From Mycolicibacterium aubagnense (GTDB lineage: Bacteria > Actinomycetota > Actinomycetes > Mycobacteriales > Mycobacteriaceae), in NCBI RefSeq assembly GCF_010730955.1, contig NZ_AP022577.1, forward strand, positions 868,001-932,000: DNA of 64,000 bases, read 5' to 3'. Position 1 is the first letter of the stretch. The number at the start of each line of letters is the position of its first letter. Shown piece by piece: positions 26,494 to 35,967 of this stretch. Position numbers and translations under genes: made by a program. The notes beneath the pieces were generated by a model. The model was not told where the DNA came from and did not search any database. It saw only the letters and a list, made by a program, of their open reading frames with translations.

Positions 26494-27993
26494 GTGCCAG
26501 ACGTAAACGAATCCGCACCGTCGTTACGGGTACTGGTCACCGGCGCCACCGGATATATCGGCGGGCGTTTGGTCCCACGCGTCATCGAAGCCGGTCACCG
26601 AGTGCGCGTGATGGCGCGCAATCCGGACAAGATCAGTGACGTGCCCTGGGCTACCGACGTGGAGGTGGTGCGCGCTGACCTCACCGATGCGGACACGCTC
26701 GCCGAAGCCTGCCGCGACATCGACGTCATCTACTACCTCGTGCACTCGATGGGTAATCAGGGCGAATTCACCGAGGCCGAACGCCGGAGCGCAGAGAATC
26801 TCGCTTCGGCGGCGCGCAGCGCCAACGTCAAACGCATCGTCTACCTGAGCGGACTGCACACTGCATCTGATCGGCTGTCGCCCCACCTTCGTTCCCGCAG
26901 CCAGGTCGGAGAGATCCTGATCAATTCCGCTGTCCCGACTATCGTGCTGCAGGCCGGCGTCGTCATCGGTTCCGGTTCGGCGTCCTTCGAGATGGTCCGC
27001 CACCTGACCAACCGGCTGCCGGTAATGACAACGCCGCGCTGGGTCAACAACCACATACAGCCCATCGCCATCCGCGACGTCCTCTACTACCTGCTGGCCG
27101 CCGCGACCGCCGAGCTGCCGCGCTCACGCACCTACGATATCGGCGGTCCCGATGTCCTGCGCTACGGCGAAATGATGCAGATCTACGCCGAAGTCGCTGG
27201 ACTGGCCAAGCGCAGAATCCTGGTCTTGCCTGTTCTCACCCCCAAACTCGCCGGATTGTGGATAGGGCTGGTAACCCCGGTTCCACCTCAGATCGGCCGT
27301 GCGCTGATCGAATCCCTGAGCACCGACGCGGTGGTCGCCGAGCACGATATCGATGCGGTGATCCCGCCCCCGCCAGGCGGCACCACGGGATACCGGGAAG
27401 CGGTCAGACTGGCGCTGCGACGCATCAAAGACGGCGAAGTAGAAACCACCTGGGCCAACGCCTCGTCGACCGGCGCACCCGCCGACCCGCTCCCATCCGA
27501 TCCCAGCTGGACCGGCGACGCCATCTATACCGACGATCGCAGCATCGACTGCGACGCCACCACCACGCAGGTGTGGCAGGTCGTCGAAGGCATCGGCGGC
27601 GAACGCGGTTGGTACTCGTTTCCGCTCGCCTGGACAGTTCGCGGCTGGCTGGACGTTCTGACCGGGGGTGTCGGCCTGGCGCGCGGCCGCCGGGACCCGA
27701 ACACCCTCTATACCGGTGACGCCCTCGACTTCTGGCGGGTCGAGCGCATCGAACGGCCGCACCTGCTGCGGCTGCGCGCCGAGATGCGCACCCCCGGCAA
27801 AGCCTGGCTGCAGTGGGATCTCCAAGCCCACGGGGAAACCACCAGACTCCATCAGCGAGCCATTTTCTTTCCCAAAGGCCTTGCCGGACGGCTGTATTGG
27901 TACGCCCTGATGCCGTTCCACGGCATCATTTTCACGGGCATGCTCAAGAACATCGCGGCGGAAGCGCAGAAGGAACGGACCCGCACGGCCTAG
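26494..27993 (+). CDS. SDR-type NAD(P)-binding protein fused to DUF2867
   Basis: 499 residues. The N-terminal extended/atypical SDR domain has LVTGATGYIGGRLVPRVI, the NAD(P) loop, and VIYYLVHSMGNQGEF, then VKRIVYLSGLH. From about residue 345 a DUF2867 (SRPBCC-like) domain follows: TTQVWQVVEGIGGERGWYSF, VERIERPHLLRLRAEMRTPG and the end AIFFPKGLAGRLYWYALMPF. The same two-domain layout is common in actinobacteria; reaction unknown. GTG 26494 is preceded by GAGGAGAG, a strong ribosome site. Confidence 0.9.
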   Translation: MPDVNESAPSLRVLVTGATGYIGGRLVPRVIEAGHRVRVMARNPDKISDVPWATDVEVVRADLTDADTLAEACRDIDVIYYLVHSMGNQGEFTEAERRSAENLASAARSANVKRIVYLSGLHTASDRLSPHLRSRSQVGEILINSAVPTIVLQAGVVIGSGSASFEMVRHLTNRLPVMTTPRWVNNHIQPIAIRDVLYYLLAAATAELPRSRTYDIGGPDVLRYGEMMQIYAEVAGLAKRRILVLPVLTPKLAGLWIGLVTPVPPQIGRALIESLSTDAVVAEHDIDAVIPPPPGGTTGYREAVRLALRRIKDGEVETTWANASSTGAPADPLPSDPSWTGDAIYTDDRSIDCDATTTQVWQVVEGIGGERGWYSFPLAWTVRGWLDVLTGGVGLARGRRDPNTLYTGDALDFWRVERIERPHLLRLRAEMRTPGKAWLQWDLQAHGETTRLHQRAIFFPKGLAGRLYWYALMPFHGIIFTGMLKNIAAEAQKERTRTA

Positions 27994-28003
27994 CGAACTG
28001 CCG

Positions 28004-28498
28004 CTATGTCAGGCTGCGCCGGTTGATCCACCAGATGTGCGTTGACAGTACGGTCGCGAAGGCGCACCAGGCGGGATAGGCGGCCAGCGGCGCCGCCCGC
28101 TGTTGGCGTACCGCGACGGCGCGGCGCGCCAGGTCGGCGCTACTGACAGTCAGCGCCGCAGCGGTCAGTGCAGCCGGTCCCAGCCGATGACGGTTGAAGA
28201 AGATCCACGACCAGCCGGCATTGAGTCCCAGATTGATCGCCAGCGCGGCGCCGAAACGGCGGGCGGCACGCGTGTCGTCCTTGTCGATCAAACGGTCGAG
28301 CGTCTCGGCGGACACGACAGCGATGTCCGCATACAGCAGTGGCCAGACGATGGGGAACGCCTGTCGTGGCGGCTGATAGGTCGGCTTGCGCAAGCGTGCA
28401 TACCACGGTGAGGCAACAGCAGGGCCCGATGCCGCCCCTCCCACAACGGCAGTGACAAGTACAGCGGCGGATGTGGCGCCAATCGTTTTCAGGTTCAT
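28004..28498 (-). CDS. TspO/MBR family membrane protein
   Basis: 164 residues with about five hydrophobic segments. TspO landmarks are WYARLRKPTYQPPRQAFPIVW (the conserved W-Y-x-L-x-KP-x-x-P-P-x-W/F pattern) and NLGLNAGWSWIFF (N-x2-W-S/F-x2-F). TspO proteins bind tetrapyrroles and influence porphyrin transport or breakdown. The next minus-strand gene upstream codes for a SOUL haem-binding protein, so the pair fits a tetrapyrrole role. Mycobacterial members are often longer versions like this one. Convergent with the SDR gene. Confidence 0.88.
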   Translation of the reverse strand: MNLKTIGATSAAVLVTAVVGGAASGPAVASPWYARLRKPTYQPPRQAFPIVWPLLYADIAVVSAETLDRLIDKDDTRAARRFGAALAINLGLNAGWSWIFFNRHRLGPAALTAAALTVSSADLARRAVAVRQQRAAPLAAYPAWCAFATVLSTHIWWINRRSLT

Positions 28499-28558
28499 CG
28501 TCTGTGGCTCCTGTGTGGTGAGTTGATGAGGTGGTGGATCGGGCGGGCTTGAGAGCGG

Positions 28559-29197
28559 TCAATTCTCAACGGGAATCGCGACCTCGTTGCGGCGTCGGCA
28601 CGGAATGGTCCACGGCGGGTCGTAGAACCAGGCCGAAGGGTCGCCGTCCGCGGCGAATCCGTAATCGCGGAGCGTGTCGCGGAGGTGATCGGTGTGCCGG
28701 GCGACGCTGTCAGCGCCACGATCACCGGTGAAGCGCAACACCGCAACGGTTTCCGCCGGAACATCCACGAGCTCGACGCGTTCGTCATCAGGTACTGGCA
28801 ACGACTCCAGCGTCGATCCGGCCGGCATGTAGAACCGGATGACCCAACCCTGATCCTGACTGGCTTGCTGCCCGACCGGCGCCGTCATCGCGATCTTCCG
28901 ACTGGTGTCAGCGTACTGCTGCTGAGCGACGGGGGCCGTCATCGCGATTCGATCGCTCTGGTGGTTGGCACCGAAAATATAGGCGGCCAATCTGCGGAAT
29001 CCCGCGCTGCGCGCGTCTTCCTCATCTCCGTCGACCGTGGTTTGAGCCGCAATTCGTCGCCCATACCGGCGAATCTGCACTCCGCCGGCCAACAGCTCCG
29101 CGACGTAGGGAGGCTCCTCGACCCCGCTCCGAATCCCTACCGTCGCCGTGACCGGCACCAACAATTGCGTAGTGAACGTTCGCAGCTGATTCAGCAC
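28559..29197 (-). CDS. SOUL family haem-binding protein
   Basis: About 212 residues. SOUL/HEBP features are VEEPPYVAELLAGGVQIRRYG, a double repeat of the family motif IAMTAPVAQQ / IAMTAPVGQQ separated by about 15 residues, FYMPAGSTLESLPVPDD and VAVLRFTGDRG. The frame is open to 29335; GTG 29197 with GGAAGG 11 bases upstream gives the normal family length. A hydrophobic N-terminal stretch (LLVPVTATVG) may be a signal or anchor. It lies 60 bases upstream of tspO on the same strand, likely one operon. Confidence 0.87.
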   Translation of the reverse strand: MLNQLRTFTTQLLVPVTATVGIRSGVEEPPYVAELLAGGVQIRRYGRRIAAQTTVDGDEEDARSAGFRRLAAYIFGANHQSDRIAMTAPVAQQQYADTSRKIAMTAPVGQQASQDQGWVIRFYMPAGSTLESLPVPDDERVELVDVPAETVAVLRFTGDRGADSVARHTDHLRDTLRDYGFAADGDPSAWFYDPPWTIPCRRRNEVAIPVEN

Positions 29198-29350
29198 GTC
29201 ACGCGCCTTCCATTCGACTAGCTCGTCAAATGTGGTTCGGCGCCGAGGCCGCGGCGGATGGCCCGCAGCCCAGAAGTTCACCTGCCCTCTGAGCAGGCGT
29301 CGCCGATGAGTGGACAGTTGTCGGCGGGTGTACACCCCCTCCCGTACGGT

Positions 29351-29794
29351 ATGTCTGTGAGTTTCACTATCGACAGGTCAGTAGAGATCGACGCACCGGC
29401 CGAGGTGGTCTGGCAGGTGCTCACCGATGGCGCCAGCTACGGCGAGTGGAATCCGTTCGTCACCGAGTGCTCGTCGACGTTCGAACCGGGCAGCCCGATC
29501 GATATGAAGGTGGTGCTGATCGGCCCGCCGAAGAAGCAGCGCGAATTCATCAACACCTTCACCCCGGGCGTCGAGTTCAGCTACAACATGAAGCCCGCGC
29601 CGCTGGGACTGCTGCGCAGCGAGCGCTCGCACCGGCTGACCCCGTTGCCCGACGGCCGCACCCGGTACGACTCGCACTTCCAGCTTTTCGGTCCGGTGTC
29701 ACCGATCGTCGCCGGCATCATGGGCCGGGCACTGAAAAAGGGCTTCGGCGGCATGACCGACGGCGTCAAGAAGCGGGCCGAAGCCCTCGGTTAG
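29351..29794 (+). CDS. SRPBCC family protein
   Basis: About 147 residues of the START/Bet v1 type: the first strand SFTIDRSVEIDAPAEVVWQVL, helix and SYGEWNPFV, then strands with IDMKVVLIGPPKKQREFINT and the C-terminal helix VAGIMGRALKKGFGGMTDGV. These bind hydrophobic ligands; the particular role is unknown. ATG 29351 is the start that gives the family N-terminus; the frame is open to 29258. Confidence 0.85.
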   Translation: MSVSFTIDRSVEIDAPAEVVWQVLTDGASYGEWNPFVTECSSTFEPGSPIDMKVVLIGPPKKQREFINTFTPGVEFSYNMKPAPLGLLRSERSHRLTPLPDGRTRYDSHFQLFGPVSPIVAGIMGRALKKGFGGMTDGVKKRAEALG

Positions 29795-30004
29795 GCGGGC
29801 GTCGCACGGACAGCGGCGCGCGTGCCGGTCAGAAGGCGATCAATATGTCAGTGCCAAGTCGGGCCGGCTGCCGCGGGAGAGCACCGCGTCGAGGTTCACA
29901 GCGACGGACCATTGACGGGCTCCTGTGTGACTTTCGGCAGTAGGAGACGAGCGTTGACCCGAATAGCGTTGGGGCGTCTAGAACTACCAATTAGGAAAGT
30001 TGAT

Positions 30005-30295
30005 ATGACCAACACTGTCGAGAAGACCACCACCGAATCACCGGCAACCGAACTCACTGACGAAATCCGCGAATCAGCGAAGGCCGGACAGCATGATGCG
30101 GGCCGGGCCTTGCGCAAGTTCCGGCACACGGTCGACGAGGCCATTCCCGAATCGGTTCAGCCCCTGCGCGAAAAACTGGTCGAGGCCGCTCTGGAACTGG
30201 CCGACGATCTGGTCACGGCCCAGTACAAGTTCCACCGCAGCCTGCTCAAGACCGCCGACCGCGCCCTCACCAAGTCGGACGGCGATAATAAGTAG
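30005..30295 (+). CDS. Small helical hypothetical protein
   Basis: 96 residues. ATG 30005 follows AGGAAAG. The first ~30 residues are Thr/Glu-rich and likely disordered; the rest is amphipathic helix (LREKLVEAALELADDLVTAQ, then KFHRSLLKTADRAL). No cysteines, signal peptide or membrane segment. It resembles mycobacterial small alpha-helical proteins of unknown function; I cannot name a family. It stands 210 bases after the SRPBCC gene and 157 before the P-type ATPase. Confidence 0.6.
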   Translation: MTNTVEKTTTESPATELTDEIRESAKAGQHDAGRALRKFRHTVDEAIPESVQPLREKLVEAALELADDLVTAQYKFHRSLLKTADRALTKSDGDNK

Positions 30296-30451
30296 CAGAT
30301 GAGATGGGCCCGGCGGTCGCGCTGGGCCTATCTTGTCGTTCGTCGACATCTTCTTTGCACCTAGCCGGCCCTCGCCTCATTGGTACGTGCCGAAATAGCA
30401 AGCTTCCGACTCTGTGCTACACCAGGATTCGCGATCCCCAGGAGGGCTGCC

Positions 30452-33091
30452 ATGTCGATCGTGCCGAAGGCACCAACCTCGGGCCCTCCCGAGACACTGA
30501 CTGCCACGCAGGTCGCGGCGGCCCCGGTTGATGAGGTCCTGGGTTGGCTGGACAGTTCCGCGCTGGGGTTGTCCAGCACGGAGGTGTCGACGCGGCTGGC
30601 GCGTTACGGTCCGAATGCCGTTCGGACCCATCACGTCAACGCGCTCGCGGTCCTCGGGCGTCAGTTGCGCAACGCGGTGCTGATCTTGTTGGCGGGCACC
30701 GCCGTCGTCTCGTATTTCCTCGGGGACAGCCTGCAAGCGATGATCATCGGCATCATCCTGGCCGCCAGTATCGGTCTGGGCTTCATCAACGAGTACCGCG
30801 CCGAGCGGGCCGCCGCCGCCCTGCACTCGGGGGTGCGTCACACCGCATTCGCCTGCCGCGACGGAGCTTTCGCCGCGATCGATGTCACCCAACTCGTACC
30901 CGGTGACGTGATCCGGTTGTCGTTGGGCGAGGCCGTGCCTGCGGACCTGCGCTTGATCGAGGTGACCGGTCTGGAATGCAACGAGAGCATCCTGACCGGG
31001 GAATCGACAGGCTCGGAGAAGTCGCCCCAACCGGTGCCCGCCGATGCCGAGCTGGCCGAATCCACCGATCTGGCGTTCATGGGCACGATTGTCAGCGCCG
31101 GCGAAGGGATCGGGGTGGTGTATGCCACCGGCCGAAATGCCGAGTTCGGGCGTATCGCGGCCGGCCTGGGTGAGCGGCAGCCAGAGACCGACTTTCAGGT
31201 CGGCCTGCGGAGGTTCTCATATCTGCTGCTGCAAGTCGCGATCGCGCTGACGGTGCTGATCTTGGTCAGCAACCTGCTGCTGCGCAAACCGGTGATCGAT
31301 TCGGTGCTGTTCTCTCTGGCGATCGCGGTTGGCATCACGCCCCAGTTGTTGCCCGCGGTGGTCAGCGCCAGCCTGGCGACCGGGTCACAACAATTGGCCA
31401 AAGCCAAGGTGCTGGTCAAACGCTTGGTGTGTATTGAAGACCTCGGCGACATCGATATTCTGATCACCGACAAGACCGGCACGCTGACCGATGGCCGGAT
31501 CAGCTTGGTCGACGCGGTCAGCCCCGCCGGTGCGCACAGCGACTCAGTCCTGCGTCTTGGGCTGCTGGCCACCGATGTCGACCCGGCGTCGGTCGGGGTC
31601 AGCGCGAACGCGTTGGACGCCGCCCTGTGGGAATCACCGAAGGCGAAGGACCTGGTCGGCACCGGGGTCCAACGTGTCGCGAACGTGCCGTTCGACCACA
31701 TCCGCCGCGCCACCTCGGTTCTGGTCGACGACAACGGGAAACGCATACTGGTCCTCAAGGGTGCGCCTGAACAAGTGCTGGCCCGATGCCAGATGACCCC
31801 GCAGGACACGCAGAGCACCCTGGACGCGTTGTTCGCCGCCGGCCGCCGGGTGGTTGCGGTGGCCGCCAAACCGGCGACCGGGCTGACCACGATCACCGCC
31901 GACGACGAGTCCGATCTGATGCTGGCCGGCTTCGTCGTCTTCGCCGACGAACCCAAAGCCGCGGCGCGTCAGTCGCTGACTCAGCTGGCTGCCCTGGGCA
32001 TCGAGCTGAAGATCGCCACCGGCGACAACCCCCGCGTTGCCGAAAAAGTCTGCACGGACCTGGGTTTGGCGTCCAAGGGCACCATCACCGGTGCACAGCT
32101 GGAGGCCCTGGGCGTCGACGAGTTCACCGCCGCGGCGAAGAACAACACCATCTTCGCCCGCATCTCCCCGGAGCAGAAGGCGCAGCTGATCAAGTCGGCG
32201 CGGCAAGCCGGGCGATCGGTCGGCTTCCTCGGTGACGGTGTCAACGACGCGCTGGCCTTGCATGCCGCCGACGTGGGGATCTCGGTGGAAAGCGCCACCG
32301 ACGTCGCCAAGGACGCCGCCGATGTGGTGCTGCTGGAAAAGGACCTCGGCGTGTTGGCCACCGGCGTGGCCGAGGGCCGGCGAATCTTCGCCAACACCAT
32401 CAAGTACGTGCTGATGGGCACGTCGAGCAATTTCGGCAACATGTTCAGCGCGGCCGCCGCCTCGGCGTTACTCCCATTCCTGCCGATGCTGCCCAGCCAG
32501 ATCCTGCTGAACAATCTGCTCTACGACAGCTCACAGCTCGCGATCCCCACCGACCGCGTCGACGAGGACCAACTGCAGGCACCGTCACACTGGAACATCG
32601 CTTTCATCCGACGGTTCATGTTGATTTTCGGCCCGATCAGTTCGCTCTTCGACTTCCTGACCTTCGGTCTGATGTTGGGCGTGTTGCATGCCGGTGCCAC
32701 CGAGTTCCGTACCGGCTGGTTCGTGGAATCGCTTGCCACCCAAACGTTGATCATTTTCGCGATCCGGACCCGAAGGGTGCCGTTCTTCCGCAGCCGAGCC
32801 AGCGTGCCGTTGACCATCACCAGTCTCACGGTGGTTGCGCTCGGCGTGTTGATCACGATTTCGCCACTGGCGCACCCGCTCGGCTTCACGGCTCTGCCGC
32901 TCCAGTTCTTCGGCGCGCTGGTCGGGTTCGTCGTCGTCTACCTGATTCTCGTCGAGTTCACCAAGAAGTGGTTTTATGCCGAGCAGATCCGCGACGCCGG
33001 CCAACCGCGACGCACCCGTGGCCGCGAACATCGAATTCAACGCCGTGCCGCGCGGTTCAGTCACGCCGGCGCCATCGCCCGACGCACCTGA
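30452..33091 (+). CDS. mgtA: Magnesium-transporting P-type ATPase (MgtA class, PIIIB)
   Basis: About 879 residues. P-type ATPase landmarks are TGES (ILTGESTGSE), the phosphorylation site DKTGTLTDG, KGAPEQVL in the nucleotide domain, and GDGVNDALALHAADVGISVE in the hinge. The segment before the phosphorylation site (VGITPQLLPAVVSASLATGS) and the C-terminal SSNFGNMFSAAAAS and LLYDSSQLAIPTDRVDED are typical of MgtA/MgtB Mg2+ importers rather than calcium or heavy-metal pumps. Ten membrane segments are expected. ATG 30452 follows GGAGG; the frame is open to 30380. No regulatory Mg sensor leader was recognised. Confidence 0.92.
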   Translation: MSIVPKAPTSGPPETLTATQVAAAPVDEVLGWLDSSALGLSSTEVSTRLARYGPNAVRTHHVNALAVLGRQLRNAVLILLAGTAVVSYFLGDSLQAMIIGIILAASIGLGFINEYRAERAAAALHSGVRHTAFACRDGAFAAIDVTQLVPGDVIRLSLGEAVPADLRLIEVTGLECNESILTGESTGSEKSPQPVPADAELAESTDLAFMGTIVSAGEGIGVVYATGRNAEFGRIAAGLGERQPETDFQVGLRRFSYLLLQVAIALTVLILVSNLLLRKPVIDSVLFSLAIAVGITPQLLPAVVSASLATGSQQLAKAKVLVKRLVCIEDLGDIDILITDKTGTLTDGRISLVDAVSPAGAHSDSVLRLGLLATDVDPASVGVSANALDAALWESPKAKDLVGTGVQRVANVPFDHIRRATSVLVDDNGKRILVLKGAPEQVLARCQMTPQDTQSTLDALFAAGRRVVAVAAKPATGLTTITADDESDLMLAGFVVFADEPKAAARQSLTQLAALGIELKIATGDNPRVAEKVCTDLGLASKGTITGAQLEALGVDEFTAAAKNNTIFARISPEQKAQLIKSARQAGRSVGFLGDGVNDALALHAADVGISVESATDVAKDAADVVLLEKDLGVLATGVAEGRRIFANTIKYVLMGTSSNFGNMFSAAAASALLPFLPMLPSQILLNNLLYDSSQLAIPTDRVDEDQLQAPSHWNIAFIRRFMLIFGPISSLFDFLTFGLMLGVLHAGATEFRTGWFVESLATQTLIIFAIRTRRVPFFRSRASVPLTITSLTVVALGVLITISPLAHPLGFTALPLQFFGALVGFVVVYLILVEFTKKWFYAEQIRDAGQPRRTRGREHRIQRRAARFSHAGAIARRT

Positions 33092-33255
33092 ACGATCAGA
33101 GAGGCCCTCGAGCGAGATGCGGCCCAGGCGGCGGCGAGCCCAGATCAGCAAGATGGGTAATCCGGAACTGAGGTGCGCCCGATTTGAGTGCACTGACCAC
33201 CTGCCATCCCACACTTTGACACCACTAATCAGCCCACCTATGCGAAGGTGGAGCC

Positions 33256-34089
33256 ATGACGGATGTGGCCGGCATCCTCAAGTGGGCCAGGCAGCAGATC
33301 ATCGCCCGGGTCCCGAAGGCGGACCTCGACCAGCGTGACCCCGACTACATCCGAGACCAGTTGCCCGGCCTCTGGATGCTGGCCTCCCTGTACTTCCGGG
33401 CCGAGGTTCGTGGACTGCAACGCATTCCCGCGCAAGGTCCGGTGCTACTCGTGGGCAACCACAGCGGCGGCAACGTTCCCCCCGACACCTTTGTGTTCAC
33501 CCTGGCCTTCTGCTCCTACTTCGGTGTCGAGCGGCCCTTCTACCAACTCGTCCACAACCTGGTCGCCATCTACCCGGCGTTGGGCTGGCTTCGCAAGTTC
33601 GGCACCGTGGCGGCCAGTCCCGAAAACGCCCGACTGGCCCTTGATTCGGGTGCCGCCGTGTTGGTGTATCCGGGCGGTGACTTCGAGGTATACCGCCCAT
33701 CGTGGCAGCGACATATCGTCGATCTCGGTGGCCGCCAAGGGTTCGTGCGACTCGCCCGCCAGACCGCCGTGCCGATCGTTCCGGTGGCCAGCGTCGGCGG
33801 GCAGGAGACGGCATTGTTCCTTGGACGCGGGAACTGGCTGGCCCACCTGCTGATGCTCGATAGGGTGTTGCGACTCAAAAGCGTGCCGATCTCCCTGGCC
33901 CTGCCGTGGGGATTGAACATCACCGACTGGTTAGGCCACATCCCGCTGCCGGCCAAAATCGTCATCGAGGTGCAGGAACCGATCGAGGTCACCGACGACG
34001 ACCAGACGGTGTACGACAATGTCGTGGCCAGCTTGCAGGCCGGCGTGAACCGGCTGGCCGCCGAACGTCGATTTCCGGTCATCGGCTGA
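33256..34089 (+). CDS. PlsC-like lysophospholipid/glycerolipid acyltransferase
   Basis: 277 residues. GPVLLVGNHSGGNVPPD holds the acyltransferase block (NH-x4-D in most members; here NHSGGNVPPD with a longer loop), GTVAASPENARLALDSGAAV, and VYPGGDFEVYRP, the second block. These features fit mycobacterial membrane-associated acyltransferases (Rv1920/Rv2182-like). ATG 33256. The stop overlaps the next ATG (TGATG), so an SRPBCC protein is translated from the same message. Confidence 0.85.
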   Translation: MTDVAGILKWARQQIIARVPKADLDQRDPDYIRDQLPGLWMLASLYFRAEVRGLQRIPAQGPVLLVGNHSGGNVPPDTFVFTLAFCSYFGVERPFYQLVHNLVAIYPALGWLRKFGTVAASPENARLALDSGAAVLVYPGGDFEVYRPSWQRHIVDLGGRQGFVRLARQTAVPIVPVASVGGQETALFLGRGNWLAHLLMLDRVLRLKSVPISLALPWGLNITDWLGHIPLPAKIVIEVQEPIEVTDDDQTVYDNVVASLQAGVNRLAAERRFPVIG

Positions 34090-34523
34090 TGCGCATCGAA
34101 CGCCGCATCACCCTCAACGCCGATCGTGACACGGTGTGGAAAGTGCTCGGCGACCCAAACCGCTACCCCTCACTGCTCCCCCACCTGCAACGCTGGGAGA
34201 CCATCACAGACGGGCCACCGAGAGTCGGATCGCGCTACACCGTGCTATGGACGATCGGCTCGATACCGGTGGGCGGCATCGCCGAGGTGGTGGAGTTCGA
34301 CAAGGCGCGGGACCTGGCCTGGATCAACATCACCGGCGTGACCCAACGTGGCCGCTTCCGGCTGCGCGATGCCGGGCCCGGACGAACCACTGTCACATTT
34401 CGGCTGGCCTACCATTCAGACGGCGGACTGCTCGGCCTCATCGCCGACCGCATCGCAGCCCGCCAAGTCGGTCGCTCACTTTCGGAAAGCCTGAAGAATC
34501 TTCGGCACCTTGTGGAGTCCTAA
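34089..34523 (+). CDS. SRPBCC (polyketide cyclase/dehydrase-like) protein
   Basis: 144 residues: MRIERRITLNADRDTVWKVL is the typical first strand and helix, followed by NRYPSLLPHLQRWETI and a long antiparallel sheet, ending in a C-terminal helix (QVGRSLSESLKNLRHL). A hydrophobic-ligand-binding fold; no catalytic signature. ATG 34089 overlaps the acyltransferase stop by one base, indicating coupling and perhaps a lipid substrate in common. Confidence 0.83.
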   Translation: MRIERRITLNADRDTVWKVLGDPNRYPSLLPHLQRWETITDGPPRVGSRYTVLWTIGSIPVGGIAEVVEFDKARDLAWINITGVTQRGRFRLRDAGPGRTTVTFRLAYHSDGGLLGLIADRIAARQVGRSLSESLKNLRHLVES

Positions 34524-34598
34524 GCGAGCGTCGCCCCGGCTGAAGCCTCGTCCGCTGCCGGACCGATGAATTCGGTCCCGCGGTGCAGTCTCATGTAC

Positions 34599-35165
34599 AT
34601 GGGCAGACTCATCTATGGCTTCAACGTGTCGGTGGACGGATACATCGCCGACGCACAAGGCAGCATCGACTGGTCCGAACCGAGCGACGAACTGCACCAG
34701 TACTGGAACGACTTCGAGCGGGAGACCGCCCTCTCGTTCTACGGCCGGCGGCTCTACGAACTGATGTCCGCGTACTGGCCGACTGCCGACGAAACCCCGG
34801 ACGCGCCCCCACTCATCGTCGACTTCGCCCACATCTGGCGCGCCATGCCCAAGGTCGTGTTCTCGCACACCCTGGATTCCGTCGACTGGAACTCTCGCCT
34901 GGAACGCGGCGACCCGGTCGAGGTGGTGACGAAGCTGAAAGCCGAAACCGATGGCAACCTGGAGGTCGCCGGCGCGACGCTCGCCGCACCGATCGTGCAG
35001 GCCGGACTCGTGGACGAGTACCGGATCGTGGTCGCCCCCACCGCCGTGGGCGGCGGCATCCCGTTCTTCCCGGCCCTGCCGTCATGGACCTCGTTGCGAC
35101 TGTTGGAGAACCGCACCTTCCCGGGTGGGACGGTTCTGTTGCGCTACGAGGCGCAGCGCGGCTGA
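34599..35165 (+). CDS. RibD C-terminal/dihydrofolate reductase-like protein
   Basis: About 188 residues. It begins MGRLIYGFNVSVDGYIADAQ with the conserved S-x-DGY/F-IA pattern of the DHFR-like RibD_C family; then FYGRRLYELMSAYWP, VVFSHTLDSVDW, LEVAGATLAAPIVQAGLVDE (G-(G/S)-x4 nucleotide-binding block) and VVAPTAVGGGIPFFP. NADPH-dependent reductase fold of unknown substrate, common in actinobacteria. ATG 34599 or 34593. Confidence 0.86.
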   Translation: MGRLIYGFNVSVDGYIADAQGSIDWSEPSDELHQYWNDFERETALSFYGRRLYELMSAYWPTADETPDAPPLIVDFAHIWRAMPKVVFSHTLDSVDWNSRLERGDPVEVVTKLKAETDGNLEVAGATLAAPIVQAGLVDEYRIVVAPTAVGGGIPFFPALPSWTSLRLLENRTFPGGTVLLRYEAQRG

Positions 35166-35178
35166 GCGACCGGGCCGG

Positions 35179-35934
35179 CTACCGCGCCGACGCGACGATG
35201 ATCTCGACTGCCTCTGCCACGCTGTCGGTGCAATGGATGAGGTCGAGGTCGGATGCGGAGATCTTTCCCTCGGCCTGGACGGTCTTCCGAATCCAGTCGA
35301 TGAGACCCGACCAGTAGTCGATGCCCAACAGGATGATCGGAAATGCGGTGACCTTGCGGGTCTGTACGAGGGTCAAGGCTTCGAACAGTTCGTCGAGGGT
35401 GCCGAAGCCGCCGGGCAGGCAGACGAAGGCCTTGGCATATTTCACGAACATGGTCTTGCGCACGAAGAAGTAGCGGAAGTTGATTCCGAGATCGACCCAG
35501 TGGTTGAGGCGCTGTTCGAACGGGAGCTCGATACCCAGGCCGACCGAGTAGCCGCCGGACTCGCTGGCCCCACGGTTGACCGCCTCCATCGCACCCGGGC
35601 CGCCCCCGGTGATCACCGCGTAGCCCGCGTGCACCAGTGCGGTACCCAATTCCTCACCCAACCGGTACTCGGGTGAATGCGGTGTCGTTCGAGCAGAGCC
35701 GAAAACCGTAACAGCCTTGGGCATTTCGGCGAGGGCACCGAAACCCTCGACGAACTCGCCCTGGATCCGCAGCACCCGCCAGGGGTCGGTGTGCAGCCAT
35801 TCGACACCGTCGTGCCGGTCCAGCAGCCGCTGATCGGCGGTCGTGGCGGCACAACGTTCGCGACGAAGCTGCACCGGACCACTTATCTGGAGGTCGCCAT
35901 CGTCGTCCGCATTGTCGTAGTCGTTCACGTTCAC
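35179..35934 (-). CDS. LOG family (TIGR00730) Rossmann protein
   Basis: 251 residues. The LOG/lysine decarboxylase-like motifs are VFGSARTTP, VITGGGPGAMEAVNRGA and the diagnostic PGGFGTLDELFEALT, preceded by RKTMFVKYAKAFVCLPGG. LOG proteins are nucleoside-5'-monophosphate phosphoribohydrolases that release cytokinin-type bases, and mycobacteria have several. The N-terminus has an unusual Asp-rich stretch (NVNDYDNADDDGD). It lies 33 bases downstream of the LuxR-type regulator gene, same strand. Confidence 0.9.
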   Translation of the reverse strand: MNVNDYDNADDDGDLQISGPVQLRRERCAATTADQRLLDRHDGVEWLHTDPWRVLRIQGEFVEGFGALAEMPKAVTVFGSARTTPHSPEYRLGEELGTALVHAGYAVITGGGPGAMEAVNRGASESGGYSVGLGIELPFEQRLNHWVDLGINFRYFFVRKTMFVKYAKAFVCLPGGFGTLDELFEALTLVQTRKVTAFPIILLGIDYWSGLIDWIRKTVQAEGKISASDLDLIHCTDSVAEAVEIIVASAR

Positions 35935-35967
35935 GTCGGCCAGCGTATGGGAAGCCCGTCGCGCGGT

